64,000 nt of DNA from Mycosarcoma maydis (taxonomy: Eukaryota > Basidiomycota > Ustilaginomycetes > Ustilaginales), in assembly GCF_000328475.2 (NCBI RefSeq), contig NC_026481.1, positions 811,315 through 875,314 of the forward strand. Direction: 5' to 3'. A model generated the notes under the pieces. That model ran no database searches. It worked only from the letters and a program-made list of their open reading frames with translations, and had not been told where the DNA came from. Shown piece by piece: positions 51,396-60,774 of the stretch. The position numbers were made by a program, and so were the translations under genes. The stretch's first letter is position 1, and every line of letters begins with the position of its first letter.

Positions 51396-54300
51396 TCAAG
51401 CGCGTCCACTGGAAGAAGCGACGCCTTCGATGAGCTCCTTAGCATGCAGCACGGCGTCCTTGGAGCCACGAATGATGCAGAGTCCGCCAGCGTCTCGAGG
51501 AATCTCGATCGCGGCGCCCGACTCGTTTTGAATGTTCATGAGTCCGCTGCCTCCTCGGCCAATGATGCGTGGCACAGCTGAGGGCAAAATCCACAGCTTG
51601 CCCTGGTGCGATGCGTTGCCAGCATCCTTGATGGCAGCCTGAATACGCTTGTCGGCCTTCTGAAGCGAGCCTTCGTCCTTGCCGGTGAGCGTCCACGAGA
51701 CGAAGTCGTTGCCGGCAGAGGTGGAGGAGAGCTCCTCTAGCTCGAACTCGTTCTCCTCGGCATCGTCATCGTCGTCGATTCGTGCATCTACAACCTTGGC
51801 GCTGTTCTTGGCGGATGCAGCGGGTGTCGAGGCCGAAGCCGACTCACGAGGCGTGTCCACTGAGACGCCAAAATCGGAGCGGAGCTGGCGGAAGAACTGG
51901 GGTGTGGCGATGCGAGCGTGCACGCCGCGTGGGACCTCGATTGACTTGGAGGCCGAGGCAAAGCTTGACTTGATCTCTTCGGCCAGCGCCTTGCATCTGT
52001 CTTCGGCACCAATGATCTTGACGATCGTCGAGTCGTCGCCTCCAGCAAGCTCGGCCTTGTTGATGGGCTCGCCTGTGGAGGCATACTCCTTCCAGCCGGG
52101 GAAGACGAGACGAACAGCGTACTGAGTCTGCAGCTCAGACTGACGCGAGCCGCCGCGGCCGATTAGCATCCTCTGTGCCTGGGGAGCTACGACGACACCG
52201 ACGATGACGCGCGAAGCAAGCACCTGAGCGGCGCTTTCTAGCTCGTCGCGGATGGCCTTGGCCAACGACGCAGGGCCGCGAATAGTGACGGTAGACGAGT
52301 CCTTTTCGTTCCTGCGTGGGAACTGGACGTACTGCGACGACGCCTTGGTGTCCTCGGGTCCACCAGCCTTGATGATGAGGTCGCGAATGTTGGATCCCTG
52401 AGGACCAATGAGGATACCGTGGTGCTCCGGGGCAATGGTGAGCGTATAGACTTGCTCCGCGTCAACCTCGGAAGAGATGGCCTCGATGGCCTTTTTGGCC
52501 GCAACGACCGCCTTCTTGGTGCCGCGGATCTTGATAGAGGTGGTACCGTCCTTTTCGTTATCCTCACGGTCGACATCGACCTGGGCTTCGCTCTCGTCTC
52601 GGATTTGCTTGATGGTAGCTCCGCCTTTGCCCATGATACGGGCGATCGATTTGGTGCTCACGACGAGGGTGGAGACGTTGTTGTGTTCCTTCTCGTATTC
52701 GAGCAGCTCGAGCAGCTCAGCCTTGGCGCCCTCGACACCCTTCTTACCACCCTTGATGGTGACCTCATCGGGCTTCTGGTTGGCACGGCCACCGGTGGAC
52801 TTGTCATCGCCGCCTTCGGTCGGCGTAGACGTGCCGCTAGGCGCAATGGCATTGGGGAAGTTGATGCGCACGGCATACGTGTCTTGCAGTCGCGTGACAT
52901 ACTTTCCGCCCTGACCAATAAAGCTTCCGTGCATTTCCTGTGGAATCTTGAGCGTGACGGTGGTCTCATCGGCAAGCCTGTCGACTTGCGTCAGCAGACG
53001 TTTCTTTGCTTCCTCAACGTTTTCCTTTCGACCCGTGAGCACCACTTTGGCGGTGGACGTAGGCTTGCGACCTTTCTTTGCGCCATTAGCACCGTCAGCA
53101 GTGGAAGGCTCGCTAAAGTCGATGCGCACGCCGAGCTCTTCTCGAAGCTTGGTGACGGCCGAGCCGCCTCGACCGACGAGATGGGGCACGTGATTGGCGT
53201 CGACCGAGAACTCGGCAACGTGGCCGTTGATGATGTTGTCCTGCTCGGCCTCAGCGGCAATGCGTTGAAGCTCCTTGACAACACGCTGGACCTCGGAGCT
53301 AGGGCCACGAACCACGATGGAATCCTCGGCAAGGCCGGCGCTATTCTTCTCCGTCGAAGCAGCTTTGCTAGATCCAAGCTTGACGGCAACCAGTCTGTCT
53401 TCGCCAATGACGGCGTTGAGCGTGGTGCCGTTAGGGCCGAGAATGGCGCGGTGAAGCTTTGCGGGGACGGTGAGCGTCTCGCTACGAATGTCAGCGGCAG
53501 CAACTTGTGCTTTTTCAATGTCTTGCTTGACAGCGTCAAGAATTTCGGTGGCCCTGGCATCGCGAGCCTTGCGGTCCGCGGGCAGATTACTGACGACCGA
53601 GGAGCCCGCCAAGACGAGCAAAACATCGGAGCGGGAGTCGCCATCGGCGCTGGAGGGGGCGGGCGGGAAGAGGACATCAACGCCACGTGCCTCGTATGGC
53701 TTTAAGCCCTGGCCCTTTTTGCCAATGATGAAGCGGTGGAGGAGTGGGTCAACCTCAAGCTCCTGGACAAAAGTAGGAGGGACAGCCTTGACGAGCTCCT
53801 GAATAGTCTCTCTGAGCTTGGAGACTTCGGCAGCATCTGAGCCGACAATCTCGATCTGGACATTCCCAGTCGACTCAACGATAGCAGGTCGCGGGAGGTA
53901 GATCTGAGCTGTTGCGCTGCGGGGAATCTTACCGCCGACGCTGAGCCATCGGAGAATGTGCTTGGCATGTCCGACAGGGTCCTTGGCGAGCGACCGGTGC
54001 GCTGCAACGACATCGACCACCTCCACACGGACGGCATTGGCTTTCTCCATGGCGGCTGTGAGCGCCAGAGGAAGCTGAGACTGAGGGCCGCGGATGGTGA
54101 CGCTGTCAGAAGGATCATCAATGGCAGCCAGTTCGACGCTGCAAGACGTGGAGGCGAGAATGTCATTGGCAGCGTCGCCGACGAGGAAACGGTGCTGACG
54201 TTTGGGGATGCTGATGGCGAGAGTGCGGAAGGAGTTCTTCATCTCGTCAACCTGAGCCTCGATGGCCGCTATGGCTTTTGGGACCTTTTCCCGGTCTCCC

Positions 54301-55388
54301 GAGATGACGATAGCAAGGTCACGCTCGCGTTTGGGTTCGGCAGAGTCGTCTTCACCAGCATCCTTGCTGTGCAGGAAGGCGGCACGAGGGGGCACACGGA
54401 TCGAAAGGTCGCCCTCGCCGAATCGGGTTTCGAGCTGGGAAGCATTGACGCCCTTGGGGCCAGCGATGAAAGGGTAGAAGATGTGATCAATGTGGGTGAG
54501 TCGCTGTGTGATCTTGGAAGTCTTCTCGGCGACGATTGCCTGGATCATGGCCTGGGCCTGCTTGACGTTGATCTCGTCTCCTTCGAGCGTGATAGGGATC
54601 TGCTCGTCGTTGTCGTAGTCGATATTGTTGCGCTGGTTGACATCGACATCGGCGGACGGGTCAGCGGCAGGATCACGAGGGGGAATGTTGACCTTGACGC
54701 CGGTCTGCTCGGTGATGACCTTGAGGTTCTTGCCCTTGGCGCCGATGACATAGGCACGGAGCGAGGCAGGGATCATGATCTGAGTGGAGACGTGCTTGGC
54801 GAGCAAAACGGTGATCTCACGTTTCGCGTTCTTGACGACGGCCTCATCGGCAGCCTTGAGCACAAAGGTGGTGGTGCCAGTCTTGCGGGTGGTGGAAGCC
54901 TCGATCTTGACACCGCGGTACTTGTTCTGCACCTTGGACATGACGGTGGAGAGCTTGACGAACGAGTCGTGCGAAAGGGTGAGGGAGAAGGTCTGCTGTG
55001 CAACTGAGCGCTGGATGACAGGGGCAGAGCCGTTCCAGGTGGAAGTCTTGTTGCCCCACTGACCCTTGACAGGGTTGACGGCAGCGCCAAGCGAGGGGAA
55101 TGCGGATTCGGAGGAAAAGTCGGGCTGCTTGGAGCGAGGAGCGCGGCCATTGGAAGGCGACAGCGCAGCGCCGCCGTTAGCAGAGGCAGCGTTGCTGGCA
55201 TTCATCAGAGCGGCGGCGGCGGAGGAAGAGGAAGCAGAAGCCGAGGGAGCAGCGGCAGGCTCGGGCGGAAAGGGGTCCTGAACGAGCGAGGGGAAAGGAT
55301 CGGCCATAGGCGGGAGCTCGGCAGCAACAGCATCAGCCTGAGCGAACTGAGCCTGGTGCTGCCTCATGAGATCAGCGGCGGAGACCAT
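51396..55388 (-). CDS. SCP160: Vigilin-type multi-KH RNA-binding protein (Scp160 family)
   Basis: The protein has 1330 residues from the ATG at 55388; upstream in-frame starts are TTG only. An Ala/Pro/Ser-rich N-terminus (1-110) precedes tandem KH domains to the C-terminus. Clear GxxG loops include IGAKGKNLKVI (~218), IAGPKGVNASQL, IGKKGQGLKPY, LGPNGTTLNAV, VGRGGSAVTKL, IGQGGKYVTRL, MGKGGATIKQI, IGPQGSNIRDL, IGRGGSRQSEL and IGRGGSGLMNI (~1278). Several intervening units have degenerate loops (LVGDAANDILA, HARIATPQFFRQL), giving about 13 KH-like repeats. Vigilin/Scp160 binds mRNA and polysomes at the ER, with roles in translation, mRNA localisation and chromosome stability. In the budding yeast Scp160 a similar mix of canonical and degenerate KH units occurs. 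Confidence 0.92.
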   Translation of the reverse strand: MVSAADLMRQHQAQFAQADAVAAELPPMADPFPSLVQDPFPPEPAAAPSASASSSSAAAALMNASNAASANGGAALSPSNGRAPRSKQPDFSSESAFPSLGAAVNPVKGQWGNKTSTWNGSAPVIQRSVAQQTFSLTLSHDSFVKLSTVMSKVQNKYRGVKIEASTTRKTGTTTFVLKAADEAVVKNAKREITVLLAKHVSTQIMIPASLRAYVIGAKGKNLKVITEQTGVKVNIPPRDPAADPSADVDVNQRNNIDYDNDEQIPITLEGDEINVKQAQAMIQAIVAEKTSKITQRLTHIDHIFYPFIAGPKGVNASQLETRFGEGDLSIRVPPRAAFLHSKDAGEDDSAEPKRERDLAIVISGDREKVPKAIAAIEAQVDEMKNSFRTLAISIPKRQHRFLVGDAANDILASTSCSVELAAIDDPSDSVTIRGPQSQLPLALTAAMEKANAVRVEVVDVVAAHRSLAKDPVGHAKHILRWLSVGGKIPRSATAQIYLPRPAIVESTGNVQIEIVGSDAAEVSKLRETIQELVKAVPPTFVQELEVDPLLHRFIIGKKGQGLKPYEARGVDVLFPPAPSSADGDSRSDVLLVLAGSSVVSNLPADRKARDARATEILDAVKQDIEKAQVAAADIRSETLTVPAKLHRAILGPNGTTLNAVIGEDRLVAVKLGSSKAASTEKNSAGLAEDSIVVRGPSSEVQRVVKELQRIAAEAEQDNIINGHVAEFSVDANHVPHLVGRGGSAVTKLREELGVRIDFSEPSTADGANGAKKGRKPTSTAKVVLTGRKENVEEAKKRLLTQVDRLADETTVTLKIPQEMHGSFIGQGGKYVTRLQDTYAVRINFPNAIAPSGTSTPTEGGDDKSTGGRANQKPDEVTIKGGKKGVEGAKAELLELLEYEKEHNNVSTLVVSTKSIARIMGKGGATIKQIRDESEAQVDVDREDNEKDGTTSIKIRGTKKAVVAAKKAIEAISSEVDAEQVYTLTIAPEHHGILIGPQGSNIRDLIIKAGGPEDTKASSQYVQFPRRNEKDSSTVTIRGPASLAKAIRDELESAAQVLASRVIVGVVVAPQAQRMLIGRGGSRQSELQTQYAVRLVFPGWKEYASTGEPINKAELAGGDDSTIVKIIGAEDRCKALAEEIKSSFASASKSIEVPRGVHARIATPQFFRQLRSDFGVSVDTPRESASASTPAASAKNSAKVVDARIDDDDDAEENEFELEELSSTSAGNDFVSWTLTGKDEGSLQKADKRIQAAIKDAGNASHQGKLWILPSAVPRIIGRGGSGLMNIQNESGAAIEIPRDAGGLCIIRGSKDAVLHAKELIEGVASSSGRA

Positions 55389-56726
55389 GTTGAGAACAAT
55401 GGGCAATGGACGGCGGCCGGGACGAAGTAAACCAAAGACGAGATACCTGGGCGAACCCGACAAGTGTAGAGCGGCGAGGAGGGCAGCGTTGCTTGTGGCG
55501 CGGCGACGAAGCGATTAAGCTCTTCAACGATGGAGGAACGACGAAGCAAAGTGCCTGATACGGAAGCTGGAAGAATGAGAGGTGCAAGTAGAAAGCAACG
55601 CATGTGAGATTAGTGAGCCTCTGAAGCAACAAGCAAGGCGGCACGTAGCGAGGAACAAGAATACCGATATGTTAGACGAGTCGGCGCCAGGGTGAAAGAG
55701 ACTACCTACCAGCTCAAGTGATTCGTGTCGAGCGAATCGAATCAAAAGGAGTCGAGCGTATGTAGACAGAGGATGAGGGTGGGATGATGGAGAAGAGAGA
55801 GATGAACAGCGCCCACTGTGACTCTGGTTGGCCAACGTCACAAGCGTTGGACAAGGTTCGCTGCTGGTGTTGAATCATGAATGCACCTGAGCAGTCACAG
55901 AGCGTCTGGACTGTGCGGCGCTCCTCCCACTCCCACTGACTTTCAGAATCACGAATCACGAATCACGAATCTGAATTGTCAATGTTGCAGAGTGAGAGAC
56001 ATACACAGACACAGACCCACACACTTTCTCTCTGTGTGTGTCTCTCTCTTTTTTTCGTGCGGAACGTATCTTTATGCTTCAAGAAGAAAGTGCCAACCTC
56101 GGCTGTACACGGCATTCGTGACTTGACTAATATTCAAATTTTAGAATATCATAAATAACGTTATTATCAAGAGTGAACGCCTTCTCGAAGTTCCACGTTG
56201 TCCATAAGTTAGTCGTGAGTTGGCCGAGGAACTCATCATGTGGGGTTGAGAGATGTCGTCGGTGTATTGTACACACAGTAGAAGGAAATTGACTGTAACT
56301 ACTCGACTGTATGAACAGGCCCAATACAAAAATAGTAGGTTAACGCACGACGGTTGAACACCAATTCCAAGTGAAAGAGTTGAGAGTAAATATATTATCA
56401 ATAATAAAACATTTCAACATTTGGAATTTATTAAGTTAATAAAGTCAGGGCCTTGTCTTGTTGGCGCGAAGAAGAGCACGAGCGAGGACCCATGCACAAT
56501 TTCGGTTCCTGAGCGGACGGCACTCAAACAACCGAGACACATCGCGCAAGACTGACTTTTTCTTCAACGTACAAGGCCCTCTCACATTGGCCGTTGACGC
56601 TTCGTTGTATATACACACGCAGGGAACAATCCCACATTCACAAACACTTGTCAACGATCATGATCTAAATGTCAATTTTTCAATAGGCTGATGATGATAC
56701 GCCAGTCGAGGGAGCTGTGAGCCGCA
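55389..56726. other. Intergenic region upstream of vigilin
   Basis: Pyrimidine-rich leader on the minus strand near 55400-55700, then a tandem heptamer array at 55946-55971. AT-rich sequence lies at about 56100-56450 and the 3' flank of the DUF4112-MFS gene at 56700. No supported gene. Confidence 0.6.
55946..55971. repeat. Tandem AATCACG heptamers
   Basis: Three perfect AATCACG units plus a partial one, within the upstream region of the vigilin gene. Confidence 0.95.
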
Positions 56727-59700
56727 TCAGCGTAAAACGGCTTTGCGTGTTATGCGCTTTTTGCGTCCAGCACTCGACACGTCCCTTGATTCGCGCTCGC
56801 TACCTCGGTTTCTCGAGGCGGAGCGACTTCGCTTGGACCCGGTGGCTACAAGAAAGCCTGCATTGGTATTGTCTTCGTTGGCGGCCACGTCAAGTGCCTC
56901 GCCCAGCGTGGTGTCCGGATATCCTGCCCGTATTTCGAGGGGCGAGGCTGGCCTGCTTGCAGACAAGAACGAAGGGCGTCTTCGCAAGTTGCGTCGATCT
57001 CCTCGACGCGAGCCGTGATGATGGTGATGGTGACTGCTATGGCCAGGCGCGCCATGTACGTCGGGCAATGCAGTGTCGGGGATCGCCAGTCCAAAGAACA
57101 AGGCGGGCACCAACGTGATCAATGCAACAATGCTGAGCATTCGCATCACTTCGACCCACGACCGGATGATGCCATTCCGTTCCGCCGATCCGATCGGATA
57201 ACTGAGCGCCTTTTGCAAGCTGCCATAAACCAGCTTGAGTTCTTCGGCATCCATGTGGGGCAAATTGGCTTGTAACTTAGTCGGAAGGTAGGTCTGAAAC
57301 ATCCATCCCGCCGTTGCAGATCCCATTGCGGCTCCTATCTCGGTTGTCAGCAGCTCCAACGCTGTCACAATCGCCACATCGGCGTGACGCACGGTCACCT
57401 GCACCGCCACCTGCATTGTGATAGCAATCGATCCACCGCCGATGCCTTGCAGTAGCTGGCACAGTACCAGCATGAATGTCGGATCGTCTGCTGTCCTGTA
57501 GCGCACCATCAGCGACACTCCCAGCAGCCTCGTCACCAATCCGATCACCAGCAACGCCTTGTACCTCCGCGTCATTGCCATCAGCGACCCTACAATGATT
57601 CCTGTGATGGTCGATGTGACGTTTTGCGTTGTCGCAAAGTAGCCCGTCTTGGTCTGATCCCACCCTTTCAGGATTTGCACAAAGCTCGACAGAAACGTCC
57701 ACGAGATGTAGAACGAGGCAAAGTCGAGCACTCCGACTACGCAGGTGCACACCACCGCGCTGTTGGTGAGGAATTGATACGGCAAGATGGGCACCGATGC
57801 CCGCGTCTCCCACCACCCAAACACCACCAGCAGGCCTGCGCCACCCAAAACAAACGTCGCCATAGGCACCTGCGCCTGGCGCTCACCGTGGCCCGCCAGC
57901 GTAAGCGGTAGCAAGATCAGCAACCATCCTCCCGTAAATAGCAAAAGACCGACCAAGTCAAGCTCTCTTGCCAGCTGCCACAATGCCTGTCGCCACGGCT
58001 TGTCCGTCAGCGTGCTTCTCGTCGCAAGACCCGCTCGTCGAGCGCGACGCTGACCCACCAAAAGCGTCAGTAGCAACGGCGTTGCAGCCAACGGCATCAC
58101 CACCGTCCAAATCGCAAATCCAAATCGCCAGCCACCGTGACGCATGACCAAATCCACCATAGGTCCCGCCACGGCAAAATTGATCAGGAACGGCAGGTTG
58201 ACAATGCCGATCACCAATCCACGCCATTTCGCCGTTGTCGTGTCAGCGATGATGATCGATTGTAGCACCTGGATTCCCGTGGTTCCTGCCGACTGCAAGC
58301 AAATCCCACCGATCAGCGACCGTAGCGAGGCCGTCGTCGCCACCACAATATAGCCGCAGACGTAAAAGACGAGCGACAGCACGTATGCCTGAGGACGTCC
58401 TACCACGTCTGAAAGCTTAGCGATCGGCGGCTTGGCGATGGCAAACACCATTTGCTGCACGATCGCAACCGTACTGAACGATGCCAGTGCGCCATACTCG
58501 CTGCAAGCAAAGTTGAGGTACAAATAGCCCGTGTTCGAATCGAGTGAGCTCACATAAGCCACACAAAAGATGGCCGAGTACACCAGCAGGTACAACCCGC
58601 GACGCCTACGCCACAGCGCACGCGGATCCTCCATTTCTCGGCCTCTCTCCGTGGATGTACCCTTGAGCAGCCGCTGATTCTCGAAATCGTCGTCAAAGTC
58701 TTCTTCAGCATCGCCATTGTAATAGGGCGGCCGTTTGGAGGCCGGCTTTGTCAATAGCGATGTGCTCGTCCTCGTCGAGTCTTGCCATGAGACGCGCGGT
58801 CGCTCTTCTTCGAGTCGCGCAGCTCGCTCGGTCCCTGTTGCACTGACTTCTGTGTCTGTTTCGAACGGTCTGGCTTCGCTTGAAGCAGACGAGGCGGCAG
58901 CGAAACAGTGGTGCTGTTGAGTCATGTCATCTGCCGACAGTTGGCGGTCAAGTGCTCGTAATGACTTTGAATCGGCATCGCGTCCGCTCGCCTTGCTTTG
59001 TGGTACGGCTAGATCGCTGCTGCTCAGCTCATCTGGGATAGCGAACGGCTCGACTTCGATCGGCCGATCAGTTTGTATTGCAGATGTCTCGTGTCGGGTG
59101 TTCTCATCTGTCTCTGGCTGGATCGCTTGAGCCTTGTAACTATTCGGTGCATCTCGACGCGAAGAGCCAGCAACAGGGGAGCTTTGCAGTTCAGCGACAG
59201 AGGATGGCAAGCTCAAAAAGTGAGCTCTTGCGTTGTCGGTTGGTCTTGGTCTCTGCGGGATTCTGCTCGATTCGACGAAAGCCGCAGGAGGCTGCTGAGT
59301 CGAGGAAGGACGCCGACGAGAAGCTTGGTGTAGTGGCAAAAACGTGTCACTCGGTGCGAACTCGACGTAAAAGATGCCAGATCCACATTTGCCCCCTGAA
59401 CGATGCAGATAGTCCTCGAGCAAGCGCAAATTCCTCAGGTTAGCCTTGAAGAGGACATCGAGCGCATCTCCGATGATGGGCACAATACCGATGGCACAGT
59501 CAACGAGGACGTTGAACAGCATCCAGAGCAGAACTGAAAGCGGTAAGCCGTACAGAGAACATAGCATAACCTGATATAGGCCCAACACGAGGCCTATATA
59601 GTCGCCGACACCTGGTATGACGCCAACAATCGACTCGACACCTATGTTGAAGGGTAGTCGGGAGCTGAGAAGCGGAATTGAGTCGAGATACCATGCGACC

Positions 59701-59963
59701 GTACGAATGTGGTTATACAGCTGCTGCGCCTCTGCATCGCTGCTCGGTCGATGCAGTAGTGGCAAGTAGCGAGCTTCGAATTCGATGTGCGTATCATGGC
59801 CGCGCAATGTCCGCCTTGCATCATCTCGATTGCGCCAAGTGCGAGAGTCAGTTGGCTGTGATGGTTTGATCTCATCCAGTGTTGATCGTGGACGAGCAGA
59901 GGTGTTCACAGGAAGCATGAAAGCAAGCACTTTTCTTGCAGTCCATGTCAGCGGTTCTTGCAT
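56727..59963 (-). CDS. DUF4112 domain fused to siderophore-type MFS transporter
   Basis: The protein has 1078 residues from the ATG at 59963; the in-frame codon nine triplets earlier is TTG. Residues about 75-205 form a DUF4112-like membrane domain: NIGVESIVGVIPGVGDYIGL and IVPIIGDALDVLFKANLRN are its hallmarks. A Ser/Arg/Glu-rich linker spans 205-460. The MFS domain (about 465-1005, twelve to fourteen helices) opens VAYVSSLDSNTGYLYLNFA and continues AKPPIAKLSDVVGRPQAY, as in the siderophore iron transporter (SIT) family. LLQGIGGGSIAITMQVA is also SIT-like. The tail contains six consecutive His residues (~980) and is Arg-rich. SIT carriers import ferric siderophores by proton symport. The fusion is one uninterrupted frame with no stop or intron-like break. 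Substrate and location are inferred. Confidence 0.8.
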   Translation of the reverse strand: MQEPLTWTARKVLAFMLPVNTSARPRSTLDEIKPSQPTDSRTWRNRDDARRTLRGHDTHIEFEARYLPLLHRPSSDAEAQQLYNHIRTVAWYLDSIPLLSSRLPFNIGVESIVGVIPGVGDYIGLVLGLYQVMLCSLYGLPLSVLLWMLFNVLVDCAIGIVPIIGDALDVLFKANLRNLRLLEDYLHRSGGKCGSGIFYVEFAPSDTFLPLHQASRRRPSSTQQPPAAFVESSRIPQRPRPTDNARAHFLSLPSSVAELQSSPVAGSSRRDAPNSYKAQAIQPETDENTRHETSAIQTDRPIEVEPFAIPDELSSSDLAVPQSKASGRDADSKSLRALDRQLSADDMTQQHHCFAAASSASSEARPFETDTEVSATGTERAARLEEERPRVSWQDSTRTSTSLLTKPASKRPPYYNGDAEEDFDDDFENQRLLKGTSTERGREMEDPRALWRRRRGLYLLVYSAIFCVAYVSSLDSNTGYLYLNFACSEYGALASFSTVAIVQQMVFAIAKPPIAKLSDVVGRPQAYVLSLVFYVCGYIVVATTASLRSLIGGICLQSAGTTGIQVLQSIIIADTTTAKWRGLVIGIVNLPFLINFAVAGPMVDLVMRHGGWRFGFAIWTVVMPLAATPLLLTLLVGQRRARRAGLATRSTLTDKPWRQALWQLARELDLVGLLLFTGGWLLILLPLTLAGHGERQAQVPMATFVLGGAGLLVVFGWWETRASVPILPYQFLTNSAVVCTCVVGVLDFASFYISWTFLSSFVQILKGWDQTKTGYFATTQNVTSTITGIIVGSLMAMTRRYKALLVIGLVTRLLGVSLMVRYRTADDPTFMLVLCQLLQGIGGGSIAITMQVAVQVTVRHADVAIVTALELLTTEIGAAMGSATAGWMFQTYLPTKLQANLPHMDAEELKLVYGSLQKALSYPIGSAERNGIIRSWVEVMRMLSIVALITLVPALFFGLAIPDTALPDVHGAPGHSSHHHHHHGSRRGDRRNLRRRPSFLSASRPASPLEIRAGYPDTTLGEALDVAANEDNTNAGFLVATGSKRSRSASRNRGSERESRDVSSAGRKKRITRKAVLR

Positions 59964-60774
59964 CGTGATGGTGTCGTGCTTTGCTACCAACCAATCCAGA
60001 GCGCCGCACTCCTATTTACAGAGTGCAGCAGCGTAGACGAGACGGCGAGTATGCAGCTGAATTTGGTGGTGCTCTTCCGTTGTTCAGTTGTTCATACCGG
60101 TGTTTTTGTCTATTGGGCGCAGATACGGTCAGAGAACAAGGTCGTGCAAGTGGATGAGGGTGGAAGCCACTGACAGCAGATGCAGGAGTCGTTCGTTTCT
60201 AAGCTTGGTGTATCATGCTCGTGCGGTTCCTCGGAAGAAAAGGTTGCTGGCTACGTGCCTTGGCGGGATGACAAAACCAGAGGCTCGTGCCAATGAAGAA
60301 AGAAGCCGTGTGATGTGGGCAAAGGTGGGAGTGTTCTGTGCGACGGTGACTGTGCGCGATCATTTCGCATGTGGAGCAACCAACACTCCCGCCCAGGCGT
60401 GGAGCTTTGTGGCCTGTATAAATTTTCCGAGATCCGAAATCGGAAACGAACGGGCAAATCACCATGTGCCACTTTCGATAAGGAAACCATGATTCACGAT
60501 TGCGATGAGGATTTTGACAGGTTCAGAACATAGTGTGCCGCTTGCAGTCCTCTCAACCACTCGTGGTTTCATCGGCCTCGTCAGCCTCTTCCGATTCGTA
60601 AGCGGAGACTCAGGTGCAACAGCGTTCCACAGATGGCCGAGCCACAGCACTTGGACCTTTTCAGCTTTGGTTTGGGCTGCAATAGTCCCTCGCTCTAACT
60701 GATTTTCACCAAGAGGGGCGCGCGTTTGCGGCTACAATAGCAAATCACTCTCGCTCATTACGCTAGCCTTTGCG
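59964..60774. other. Intergenic region upstream of the DUF4112-MFS gene
   Basis: Promoter side of the transporter gene and upstream side of the regulator pseudogene. A CGATAAGG sequence at about 60477 fits a GATA-factor site, relevant because SIT genes are often under GATA iron repressors, but a single site is weak. No gene was recognised. Confidence 0.5.
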
